Positions 42,101 through 53,400 of a stretch of 64,000 nucleotides of DNA are shown here, in pieces. Below the pieces are notes generated by a model. The model had not been told where the DNA came from. It was given only the letters and a program-made list of their open reading frames with translations, and searched no databases. Position numbers and translations under genes: made by a program. Where the stretch lies: positions 62,001 to 126,000 of the forward strand of contig PTFA01000314.1 of NCBI GenBank assembly GCA_003342895.1, written 5' to 3'. Position 1 is the stretch's first letter. Every line of letters starts with the position of its first letter. Source of the DNA: Casuarius casuarius. Lineage: Eukaryota; Chordata; Aves; Casuariiformes; Casuariidae.

Positions 42101-42992
42101 GCGTACTTTGAGCTTGATCAGTAGCAGGACCTTTGTTCTATATGAACCCGAGTCCTAAACTTTTGTTCACAATAGATTTAATCCCTGCCCAGTGTCTAGC
42201 AGTTCCATGAACAGCTGGCTTCTGCTGATCCACACTCACAGCCTGGCCTGCTTTTGTGCACTGTGTTGGCCCATGAGGTGTTCTTCATACCTTTTATTAA
42301 GCCCAGAGTTGATCCATGCCCATGGGATCATATAACTCCTTGCTGCACTTTCCTACTGGTACAAGATGCCCTCTGCTCTTTGTGGTGGCAGCCACATCTG
42401 CCCCTGCTCCTGAGAATGCAGGTTCATCTTCTTGCTTTTCTTTCAACCCCAGCCATTTATAGAAACTATTAACAAGGAGGAAGTGGAAGAGATAGTGGAA
42501 AAAATTTTCCTTCCCCAGACAGAAAGAACTCTGTACATGCTGGGTTTAGAGAGCAGACATTCCTGTTAGCTAGAGCGGCAACACTTTTTTTTCCCCTCCA
42601 ACAGCTGCTATAATCAAAGTATTGAGAGCATAGGTGCTTACGGAATTTCTGTTGTAAGCTATTAAACACTATTTTTAAAAAAATAGAATAGCATGCGCTT
42701 TGGCTCTCCTTATATAAACTCAGGTATGGACAGTAAATACATGGTAAACGACATGTAGTACCTCTTAAAATACTGTAAGGCACAAAGTAACCCTTATTTA
42801 ATCTTGTCTCTCTCTCTTTTTCCTTCTGACTTAAGGCATCATACAGTTACCCGGGGTATAACCAAAGGAGTGAAAGAAGATTTCCGCCTGGCCATGGAGC
42901 GCCAGGTGGCACGCTGTGGGGAAAATCTCATGGTGGTCTTGCACAGGTTCTGCATTAATGAGAAAATACTGCTACTTCAGACTCTTGCTTGA
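21114..42992 (+). CDS. INTS10: Integrator complex subunit 10 (17 coding exons)
   Basis: INTS10 is a subunit of the nuclear Integrator complex, which cleaves snRNA and promoter-proximal Pol II transcripts; with INTS13 and INTS14 it forms an accessory module. Coding exons: 21114-21242, 22082-22149, 22440-22543, 23545-23684, 24542-24623, 25191-25331, 25733-25904, 26376-26545, 30928-31061, 31466-31619, 32259-32341, 33201-33353, 34507-34615, 34998-35077, 35382-35544, 36610-36703, 42836-42992. All introns are GT-AG and every phase joins. The total is 2,133 nt, or 710 codons plus TGA, the same length I recall for human INTS10. The protein starts [11 protein letters not shown], contains [30 protein letters not shown] and [14 protein letters not shown], and ends [14 protein letters not shown], all highly conserved. 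I see no catalytic domain, as expected for a helical scaffold subunit. The start at 21,114 has G at -3. The largest introns are intron 8 (4.4 kb) and intron 16 (6.1 kb). No frameshift or missing exon is apparent. Confidence 0.98.
21501..21586 (+). promoter_or_regulatory. Two AATAAAGTG poly(A)-like signals in INTS10 intron 1
   Basis: AATAAA occurs at 21,501-21,506 and 21,581-21,586, each followed by GTG. Both lie in the first 350 bp of INTS10 intron 1. T/G-rich sequence follows the first one. They could support premature cleavage and polyadenylation, but use is not shown. Confidence 0.35.
26700..26900. repeat. Possible ancient interspersed repeat in INTS10 intron 8
   Basis: The segment with AATCAGACCAAAGCTCCATC and CTAACTCAGCATCATG resembles old amniote CR1/L3-like or SINE-like repeats that carry a 'gaccagtggtccatctagcccagtatc' core. 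It is diverged and its edges are uncertain. Confidence 0.4.
28240..28640. repeat. Purine-rich degenerate repetitive block in INTS10 intron 8
   Basis: About 400 bp is rich in CAGG, GGAG and CCAGG words (GGAACCAGG, GAGCCAGGACTGGAGGCAGG, GGAGGCAGGGCTGG). It is much more GC- and purine-rich than the surrounding intron. It includes three overlapping short ORFs that look like composition artefacts. It may be an old interspersed element of a type common in sauropsid genomes, but I cannot assign a family. Confidence 0.42.
33093..33130. repeat. 19-bp tandem duplication in INTS10 intron 11
   Basis: TATATTTCTATAAGGGA occurs at 33,093 and again 19 bp later at 33,112, about 70 bp before exon 12. Confidence 0.9.
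35155..35182. repeat. 14-bp tandem duplication in INTS10 intron 14
   Basis: GGCCTTATCCTGGT is present twice back to back, at 35,155-35,168 and 35,169-35,182. Confidence 0.93.
38671..38767. repeat. TA/CA-rich microsatellite cluster in INTS10 intron 16
   Basis: This is a compound simple repeat: several CTATATATAT-type blocks, a TATGTATGTATA segment, then ACACAC and TATATATATACACACACACAC runs. It lies within the 6.1-kb last intron and is probably polymorphic. Confidence 0.85.
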
Positions 42993-43215
42993 ATGGACTG
43001 GACCATGATGCAATGTCTCTTACGGAGAGAGGGGAAGGCTCTTGAATTAACAGCAGCACCACTGTGGAAAATCACTTCTCCATATAGTCACAAGTTCCCT
43101 ATTAGTTGCAGGTTCTGCAGTACACAAACACTGCTCAGTGTTTGTTCACTGCTAAGTTTTCTTACATGGGTAGAACCGACTTTATAAATAAAACTTTGTT
43201 TAAGAAGTCTTCTGT
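42993..43215 (+). other. INTS10: INTS10 3'UTR
   Basis: This is a short 3'UTR after the TGA at 42,990-42,992. It ends shortly after the AATAAA at 43,187-43,192. The exact cleavage site is inferred. Confidence 0.75.
43187..43192 (+). terminator. INTS10 poly(A) signal
   Basis: Canonical AATAAA lies 195 bp after the stop codon and is followed within 20-50 bp by T/G-rich sequence (TCTTCTGTAATGTCGTGTTT), the usual downstream element. Confidence 0.8.
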
Positions 43216-43299
43216 AATGTCGTGTTTCTTTTTTCCTGTGGCATTATATTAAGGTAGCTGCAGGTGTGTGTCATAATTTTTTTTTAATCTTTATACACA

Positions 43300-44457
43300 A
43301 AGAACATAGTGGAGTCTTTCAGGCTTTTTATTAGCACTAGTTTGGAAATCACAGCATGACTGAATTTCTTGAGTTTCTGGGAACTATCACACTTTTACCC
43401 CCCACTCCCTTTTTTTTTCCTTCTTATGTTGAACTTACTCGGCCTGTTATCTCCTTCTTCCTTTTTGGCTGAATTCTGCCTGTTAACTTCCTCCAAGTAT
43501 CTTCATATTGCTGGGTTTTAGTTTCAGGGCCTTTACATAAATCCAATTTATAAAGAGGACTGCTTTGAACTTTGGTAGTATCAAAGTGATTCTATAAAAA
43601 TCAACAGGAAACGGTTTTTCTGCACTCTTAGAGTGTAGCACACAAAACTAAGACCTCATCTGTGCTAGAGGTATGTAACACAAAGGCCCACAACATTCAC
43701 ACACAGGCTGCTAAACCCACCAGGGTAGCAGTTATATGCCAATTAATAACTCATTAGAAGAGATCTTTGGCAACAGGTTTCAGCAGGACCTTAAACCCAG
43801 AGCTTTGATACAAGACCTAGTGACAGCACAGCAAAGAAATACCAGCTGAGTCATTTCTCTCTGTAGCACACAGGTAACCGTGAGCTTTCCCAGACAGTCA
43901 CTGCACCTCAGTGTGCAAGTGCAGGGCTGAGGACACATCCAGTGCTCCTGAGTCAAAAAGCAAAGTTAAATGCGTGCCAGTAGCCAGAGTGGCGCCAGGA
44001 TGCTGCAAATGCCAGGAGCTTTTACAAACCCCAGACCATGCGAGTTGGGGCCTCGTCAGATGCAACAACTGCTACCACTGTCGGATAATCGCTCACAATC
44101 ACCGCCCCAGATGCCTTGTAGTTCCCTTGGGAGCACCGTCAGGCTGTCTTAACTGCCCAACTGTTGCATTATATTCAGTTTACCTATACAAAAGAGAGAT
44201 CAATAAAATATATACAAAATGCAGGAAACAGAAATAGATGGAAAAACTGCAGTAGGTTAGTAACTTTTTGCTAAATAGGAAAATACGGTCCCTTAGGTCA
44301 CATGAAACTTGTGAAGACAATTTCCATGGAATTGTGAATTTGAACTAGGATCCCTTTTTAGTAATACAGCCTAGCAGAAGTGGCAAGATTTCAGGCTAAC
44401 CCACCTTACTTGCTTTCCCCATCAGAATCTTTGCCCACTACACCTTGACCACCTCCA
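43300..44457 (-). other. HGSNAT: Probable HGSNAT 3'UTR
   Basis: This stretch runs from the stop codon of HGSNAT to a candidate AATAAA at 43,332-43,327 on the - strand. It holds no conserved ORF. Its end is inferred from the signal and would move if an earlier variant hexamer is used. Confidence 0.5.
43327..43332 (-). terminator. Candidate HGSNAT poly(A) signal
   Basis: TTTATT on the + strand reads AATAAA on the - strand. It lies about 1.1 kb past the HGSNAT stop codon and 135 bp from the INTS10 signal. No nearer canonical hexamer is clear on this strand, but a variant signal could be used. Confidence 0.5.
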
Positions 44458-47400
44458 TCAGATTTTCCAGAATATCCTTCTCCTGTAGAGTACATATGAT
44501 ATTATGACCCAAAGAGTTGTTGCAGTAAGGTTTTGAGTCAGGTGCTCTGCGTGGGATTGACTGTCTTGCATCTTCCACTTAAAAGGGAAATAGTTTTCAA
44601 ATACTTCATGTCCAATGTAGACCAGGATTGAATTCATTCCTGAAAGTAAGCATAGGTCATACCATCAGAAAGAACAGGTATAAGCTTGCTTCACAATCAG
44701 CAGACAGAGGCATGCCAGGCTTGTGAACGGAGTGGCAATGACACAACAACAGCTAATTGCGACAGCTAATCACTTTGCCACCACCCTTCTCCTATCCTGA
44801 CTTCCAGTACTACTAAGTTTTGATTATTAATCTTATTTGCCCCAAAGATGCTATGCAGAGTACTTTTATATGCAGTCTGAGGGGTTTTTGCCCTCTCCAA
44901 ACATTTATAAAAAAGAAATACGGATAACCAAGATGCTAAATTCAAAATACAACCAAACCAGTACTCCTACAATTTTATTGACAAGAACTATCACAGTTAA
45001 ATAATTTGTCTTCAAAGCGACTGAGTGCCAACCTATTTGGCCAGATCTATTGCAGTTACAAACAAATGCCCAATGCCCTTCAAAGCTCCGCAATTTCTGG
45101 TAGGAAATAAAGATACCATTGTCATCACCCCACTCATCTTTCCATTCCCTTCGGGGCACTTCATTCTAAATCCTACCTCTTAAAGTGAGGGAAGTACAGA
45201 AAACATAATAGGATAGTATCAATCCAGAAAGAATTGGAAGTAGTAGGTTTTCTGTCTTGATTTCACTGACCTGGGTAGAAAAATGGAGCACCCGACCACA
45301 GTCTCTTGACATCCACCAGGTAATATATCAGCAATAAGAGGATGAAGGCAAAGCAGCTCATGGTTGTCACGTATGATATTGACCTATACACATTTTTAGT
45401 AGAAATTTAAAAGGTTATTTAGAGCAGTGTGACATACAGTGTGATATTCCTTCCACAGGAAAGGGGAAAACAGTCTCCTAGATAAAATAGTACTTAAAAA
45501 TCATACTAAAAGCTGTATCTCTTTGCTTACCATAAGTTCTTGTTTATGGGAATAAACCCTTCATCTTTAGAACATTTTGTCAAGGCAGCAGAAATAATTC
45601 CCTGAAATAATAAGTTGTTAAAGTTTATGTAACAACAGCAACATGTTTCAGAAATAGAAAGTTTGTGCTGCATTAAGAAACACATGCCTGTTAAAGAATT
45701 GCCTAATAAAACTACACAAAGCAAAGTAAGTATCTGACTTACCATTACTATGCTCCATATAAAGAATCGACTCATAATTTGTTTGTGCTGGTCTTTGTAC
45801 AACAAGATAATTTTTCCCGCCTAATATAAAAAGAATATAAAAATCAATTAGTGCCCAGAAATGTAACTTCATTTACATAGCAGGCCAGATGTATTTTCCA
45901 CTGGCTACCTGTGTTAGGACAGAGAATACCAATAGGGTTTATATGAATTAACTAAACAGCTGGAAGATTCAAAACGGGAACTCTTCTCAGAGAATGGCCA
46001 CAGATGGAAAAAACATAAAAATGCAACCCACTTAGCAAGATAAGTACATCTAGTCTCCCTTCCCTACTACATTAATACTGAGGAATGGGACAAGCAACTT
46101 TGTTATTTTTCACATGAAGCCACTGAAGCTCCATCTCCTATTCCTTGGTAGGGACTGCATGAAGTACAATGCAATGTTGACTGTCAAACCAACCCAAACG
46201 GCTTTGCCACAGTGCCACGTAGCACCCTGGCCTGCTTGGGAAGGTGAGCACAACCCTGGTGCGAGACAGCCAGCACTGTGTGTTAAACTGAAAATCAGCT
46301 ATGAGGAACATCTACAGTCAAGACCTTCAAAACCGTATGTTTAAATTTAGGCTGTCAAGCCTCTGCATCTTTTAGCCCTATTTTCAGAAATGCACAGACA
46401 GGCTGCTCCCAGCATCAACCCAATCTTACAACAAGCAAAGAAAGTTTCCAGGTGGCCTTTTTGAGAGCTTGTATCCAACCCTTACAGAAATTGAGAGTAA
46501 AGCTTGGAAGTACCTAACTCAAATTACTGCCAGGTTAGATTCCAGTCCTCTGATGTGAGCAGAGGCTCAGGCTGAGTTGGCCTGAAAGCATTGCTCTTGA
46601 AATTGTTTTGTTAGATCTGGTGTGGCTGCTGCCATAAATACAAAAAAAACAAAACAAAAAAGAACCCAAAACCCAAGCTGCCTCCCCACCTCTAAGGTAC
46701 CTTCAAATCTGCTCATTACAACACACAGCCAAGAACAAGAAAAGAGGTACCTGCAATCCCAGAAATGCCATAAAAATGGTATTTATGGTTCCCAGGATGC
46801 CTTCAGGATCATACGGCATGTTTGTTTGGTAAAGCACCTTAGAGAGAGAACATTTATTACAGTATATGCAAACAACCAGTCTCCTTTCTTTTCCATCTGC
46901 CTCCATAGTCCATATGTCATTCCCAAGCCCCTGCTGACAGCTGTGTTCAGTGCTAGCCTGCAGCTTCATACTACAAACCAAAAGCTATTTACACTTGACG
47001 AGGGATGCTGATATATATGCTTTTCTCCAAGAAGCAAACGATCGATGTAACCAGCTGCTCCTCCAGTGCAGTTAGGATACTTTCCAAAATCACCAATGCC
47101 CCCAGGACCAAGGTAGCCCCTAGGACAGAAACGAACAGGTTATGGCACTAAGCATTGCTAAGCTCCACCTGAAGAGCTGGTGGCCCACTGGCCCAGAAAT
47201 GCTAGATGTGTTTCCTGGCCAGTTGCGCACAGCGTAACACAGGTCCTACCTGACAGTTGGCTAGTGAACTCCGTTTTGTTTTGATAATGCTAGATAATGA
47301 GGGGACAGGCAATACCAGGAGCCTAAAGCGACACTCCAGTTCAGCCCTGGCTACCCAGCCAGCTGCTCTGCCTGCTCTGCAGGCGCTCATCCACATGGGA

Positions 47401-50400
47401 GCAAAGGCAGAGGCTGCTATGATATGGAGATAATCATATATTGCAAACACAGACCTCAGGGAGATTTTAAGCCTCCTCTTTAGCTAGAAAGAATGTCACC
47501 TGTCTAACCCCAGCTATTCTGCACCAAAGTAAAGAAAGGTTTTTCACCCTTGACCCTGCTGGGGTCCTTCCCTAAGACTAAGAGCTACAGATGCTGAAAC
47601 ATATTTTCTACTCAGTAAGAAAAAACAAACTGATGCCCCATAGAAAGCACTCTGAGCGCAACATCTTACCTGGGACAACCTGGCACTGGTAAAAAAAAGG
47701 TCAGGCAGAGCCAAATCGCTTCTAATGTCAAAATGAAAATCCACTGTGGCCAGTAGGGGAGAATATCCTGCAGAGCAGGACATGGCATCTCCTGTATGAG
47801 ACAGAGGGAGGAGGAAAGTATTAGCTGGCAAGTAAAGACCATGCCCTGGGGGACATCCTGTATTTCCTGGCAGGCTGTTCCCCAGATACAAGAGGGAGCT
47901 GCTGGCATCACAACATTGGATTCTACATTGGACCTTTCATCTTAAGAAACAATTTCCAGACACTCGATTACTTCGGGGGAAAACAAAACAAAAGCCCACA
48001 ATGTTTTTGAGCTTGGAAAATGTCAAAAGGAATTTTGATTCATGAGTAGAACAAAAGCCTTTTGGGAAAACAGACTCCAGAAAGGCCAAAAAGCAATATT
48101 ACTTTCCCCTGCTGTGAAAAGCCATCGCCAAATTTAACCGGACAAAACAGAGGCCATAGGACTTGGCACAGTCCTGTCCCTGGACTTAGCCTGTCCCCAG
48201 GTTCCTTTGGCAGGGAACAAAAATTTAAAAAGCATCAAAAGTGCCTGGGAATGCTTGCTTCTGAGCACGGTCAGAATGGATCAGTGAAATTTTCAAATAC
48301 AGCAAAGCAAAGCTAGAGGCGATAAGATGCTGACTGGGACACAGATGGGTGCACGTTCTCTGGAGTCTTTATAATCCTTGAAGAAGATCAGTTGCGGCCC
48401 AGCCTGGTCTGTGATTTGGCAGATAGGCCGATTATGTGGGATGCCCTCTGCAGTGGTGTGACAGTCGCATGGGACACAAAATTACACTGGCATATCACCA
48501 GACGCGAGGTCACACAGCACGATGCGTCAGGGAAGATGGCACATTTTCTTGTTGTTTCTCATGTGTCCTCTGTGCCAAACAGCAGCAAAAGCTCTAAAGC
48601 TACAGTCCAGTATCACTTGCCATCTCTGCACATAACTCACCGTCACACTCTCAGCCCCAGCTCCTGTAAACAGGAGCTCAAGAGCAGCAACCACGAGGTA
48701 TGTGAATCCCAGTCTCTGGAGCACCCCAGGAATGCGCAGATTATCCCAGGACACTGGAAAACGCACACAATGAGAAAGAGGAGCAAACATGGGCACCTCT
48801 GTAAATATGAAAGCTACACTTCTTCAGAGGAAGCTGAAACCTAAAGTACCTGCAGGTACATGAGACACCCCCACTCTGCCACCCTACTTTCCATAAGTCA
48901 TAACCCTGGGAAAGCCACCGCTATGAGGACATACAGTAGCTGGCACAGTGGTCAGACAGAAAGAGTTGTGGGGTCAGTCTCGTACAGATGGGATGCCTTT
49001 TATAAGTACTGCTTCAGTTCGACATTTATTAAAACCTAATAAAGAAGCAAACTGGCCTGTGTTAGCTCATCAGCTGCCTCTGATATTCAGACCTGACCCA
49101 AACCTATGGGAAATTCAGCAGCACAGAACTGAGCAGCTCATCATTACAAGCACTCTACAGGATACCATCGAACTGTACCCTTCCAAATGATCCATATGGC
49201 AGTGCTGACACTACCTTCTCTCATAAGCCCAGCCCAGGTGGCAGGAGCATCAGAGAAACACAAGGAAGAGAGCAAGTGCCACTCACGTGGTCCAAGGCAG
49301 TAATTGGGATTCACAACTATGATTCCTAGCAGGATTAACAGAAAACTCCTCCAGAGGATCTTCCCGAGCACCTTCTTCTTGGAACTTCCCCATCTCAGCA
49401 TGGAGCTCAGGGACAGCGATACTGATGTCCCCATGATGAACACAAACCTAGACAAGAGAGCAGTTCAGAAATGGAGCTGACAGCTGTCTCATCTGACATC
49501 TCATCACACATGTGCAAGACGGCAAACAATAATGCTGGGTAACAGAGTATCCTAAATTGGCTCAACAGAAATCTAGGTGCACTGAGTGAAATCAGACAAC
49601 TTGTTTCCTCTGATTGCCAGGAATTCCCAGCAAGCACGCATCATGGGGCCATTTCCACATCCTTCACTGGTCAGTTGGAGAGAGAAAGTTCAGAAAAGTA
49701 ATTGCATTTTGGTATTTTTGCAGCAACATATATGCTACCAAAAAAATAACACTGCTCAGAATTAAGTTATCTTCAGAGTAAAGTACAAGCTGCTCAACTA
49801 GATTAGGCTCACAGTCCATCTCTGTCCAACTCCCATCTCCAGAAGTAACCAGAACCAGTGCATACTTTAGAGAAGCCTGCTAGAGGTGGATGTGATAACT
49901 GCTGCCCCATAGAATTGTTCTCTCTAGTTATAAAGAGATTAGCTTACGCAAAATTGCCTCGGGTGTTTTAACTCTAGATATTCTTATTATCGATATACAT
50001 CACCAGTCCAGGTTTGAAACTTGCCAGATTAACTGTTTTTAATAAAATAGGGTGACAGTGAGGTCCACAGGAATATTGCACTTTTGTTGGAAGTGTGGCC
50101 CTCATACTTCTGGGGCTCTCATGGCCTTTGTGTGGAGGGAGAAAAAAGGATGCAGGGCAGCTGGAAGCACTCTGCTCTTCTACTAGTTCATAAGGACCAT
50201 GCTGTCATCTAGAAGGAGTAACTCCCATTAAACGTTTAACACAAATTCACTCCTCCAAATCCCTTGCCCCATGGGTGAAAGGTGCATGCAGTGTTCCCCT
50301 TGTAACTCTTTGCACAACCATCACTCAGCACAAGAACTATTCTTCAGGAAGACCTACCATGGAAAAACCAGATCTGCCACTGTTAATCCTACAAAGAAAT

Positions 50401-53400
50401 AAGGAAGAACAGGTTATTTGCCTCAAAACTCTCCTAAATATTAACAATGTTATTGTTGAGTTTCCAGAGGAATTGCAGGCTGCTTGCAGATATCTGATAG
50501 CCCAAAATCTAAAACACATCATAAGCAGAACTTATAAACAGCTAATTATCTTGCTTCGCTGCTTTTCTGTTCTTCAAAAATAGGGTCAGAATTGACAGCT
50601 GTGTCTCAGCAAGGATTTCATGGATGGGATCCTTGCTGTTCTCCGGTGCTCTACCTCCTCAACACTGGCTTGCCAACCAAGGCTATTACGTTTGCACAGC
50701 ATCGAGCACCATGGCTTGGCCATGGTACTAGACCCTGCTACGGTCCAACACAGGAAAGTTAAAGATATGAAAATATGTCACAAACAAAAAAGTTATACAT
50801 AGTTTGTGATTTGAAAACATCCCATGACTGTGCGATAAGAAGGACTATATAGTGCTTCTCCTATTAGTTGATGGGCCAGACACTCTGCTGATGCATACTG
50901 GCACAGCTTCCTAGCCTTCAGCAGAGCCACAGCTTTTTGCACCAGTTGCAGTTCTAACCATATCTAGATATTGCTATTGAATAACTGTCTCAGCTGTACT
51001 TTACCATTCCAACTCTCATGTTTGAAGAACCAGTATTTTCCTCCTCCGTAGTTAACGAACACCATAATTATAAGAGAGAGCCTAAAAAGACAACAACAAA
51101 CACATACAGAAAGTACCGCATATCAGTGAAATACATATGTATACATAGTTCCTGTTTACTCTATTAAAATATTTCTAACTGTAAATCTGGTTTATTTTAT
51201 TTTTAAAGCAAGATTATGCACAAGGCTTCCATCTTTGCTTCCTGGGAGGCAGCACTTCAAAGATCATTGGTAGTGGTGAACCAAAGTAAGCTCCTTCACA
51301 TAGCATGTTCACACTGAGCGGAGGTTGTTCCTTCCCACCCTCCATTGCAACTTCAATGTTTCCTCAGATGAGCTCAACTTCAAAGTGTTTCAGAAAATCC
51401 AGGAATTAAAACCCTGATTATCTTCCTACCAAAATAGACCCCCTTGAACTGTCCATCCTCCACATAAACCTATACACTGTCAAACCACCTTTGCAAAATC
51501 CAATTTCCCTTGGAAATGCAGCTCTTGGGGAAAGTCTCTGCTCACCCTCGGAATGTGTCCAGAGAACGCAGTCGCTGCCGAGAGACAGCACTCCACAAAT
51601 GCTGGGAGGGATTGCTGCTAAGGGAGTCCGCTCTGTTCGGGGACCCGAGCTCCTTAGGGAACAAACCAGACACACGAAGGGGAAGTCAGAAGCTGCACCA
51701 ACTGCCTAGGGAACAGAAGTCAGCAAACTAAGGCTTAGGTTCCTGCAGGCTTTCGAGTACTGTGTTTCTGTCTGTTCTCCCCACCTTTCTCTTCCTTTTG
51801 CTTCCCCACTTGCTATTTCTCACTCCTTCATGGCTCCAACATATTGCAATTAACTTCCATGTCAGAAAAATGCAGATGTTTCACACTCCACCTTTGGCCA
51901 GGGTGGAAACAACCGTCCAGTGTAAAGAGCCTATGCCTGTGAGCCAATTCTGTGAGCCTACGCTCAGGAGAGCTGGGTTCAATGCAAATCAGACACATAC
52001 TTGCCATCACTCTGAGTGCTGCTTTACAACAGAGCTGAGCAGATCCAGCTGCTGACTCTCATAAAAAGGATCAGTCCCAGCCCATCGGCACTTGTCTGAC
52101 ATCACAGAGAGACTGATCAAAAAGCAGCAGGAAAAAGGAGGAAACTTCTTTCAAAAACAGGAGTGGCTTCTTCCTTGTCTAGTTCCCTAAATCACTCTCA
52201 TCAGCTCCAGTGACAGCATAAAGAAGCAGACACTGCTGTAAAATGGCTACAAACATCACTGAGGAGCTCTGTTCCCAGCTCTTTTGAATCCAGTCAGGTT
52301 CTGACCTCGTAAATGTGAAGCCCAGGTGGCAATGACCTTGCTATATTCCAGTACGAAACATGGCACATAGAAATGCCAGCTCTAGGGCTGCTAGAGAAAT
52401 CTTGACTCAAGTGTAGATCCCAGTAGAATTCCTATTGTGCAGCCAGCAGACATGAAAGCTGGCATTACCTCCCTTCCCTTACACTGCTTTTGTCAGAAGT
52501 GGACACTGTTTTCAGTGAGATGTTTCCTTCAATGGAACTAAACAGGGCAGAAAGTTGAATGTTCAAGACTTGCAAGAGCTCTGCTGGGAATCCATTAAAT
52601 TGGCATGGAAACCCCGTCTAGTACTCTCCATTGACAAAAAAATGCCTCTCTGACTTCATTAAAGATTTGCCAAAGGGAACACACGCAAGGGCAGCAAGAC
52701 CAGTAATTAATGAGCCCCAAAATGCCAGGGTAGTATGACTCACTCTGAGGTGGAAACATTACAGACTGCAAATGAAGGATACTGTGGTCACTCACGGAAT
52801 TAATCAGACGATCAGTTTCTCTAGGATTCAGTTTCTTGCAAACCCAATTCCTGACTGGATCAATTCTGAAAATTAGTAACAGTTAAAAAAGTACCTTATA
52901 GCCGATTTCATCTTCATATCAACTATTCAGCAGTATAAATCAAAAGCTGAGACAGCCCCTATTTCTGTTTTCCCAAGTCACATACACAGTACAGTACCTG
53001 CAACCTCAGAAGTCCACTTCCTAAATTACAAGCTCAGGTTTAGGAGCTTTATTCTCAGGTTGTTTACAGGCAAGGACGACTCACCTCATTCAGCACACAG
53101 GATGGAAGACTGCATATGTTAAATATGCTTTAAGTCCCACTGACTTCTATCGCTGATTCAGGGCTAAGCCCATGAATCTTGGCAGGGCGAGGCAGGGTTG
53201 TGAGCTTACAGCGGATGTCAGCTGCGCTGCAATAAGTGTTCTATGCATGAGCTTATGTGGCTGTAAAATACCCCTCAACAGAAATTGCATCACTCTGCTT
53301 TTATTCTCACGTGGACGGCTACCACAGCTTAACTTGTGCACAGCAACCTGATAATGGGAGCTGACCTGCGAGCAGAGCTCCAGTGGGACTCCCAAGCACT

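Noticed and set aside
44905..45159. 84-codon ORF on the - strand ending in a hydrophobic stretch, at first taken for the last HGSNAT exon
   Set aside because: It lies inside HGSNAT intron 16 and does not align with the conserved C-terminus. The true last exon is 44,639-44,458, which encodes [15 protein letters not shown] and ends IFWKI in the correct phase.
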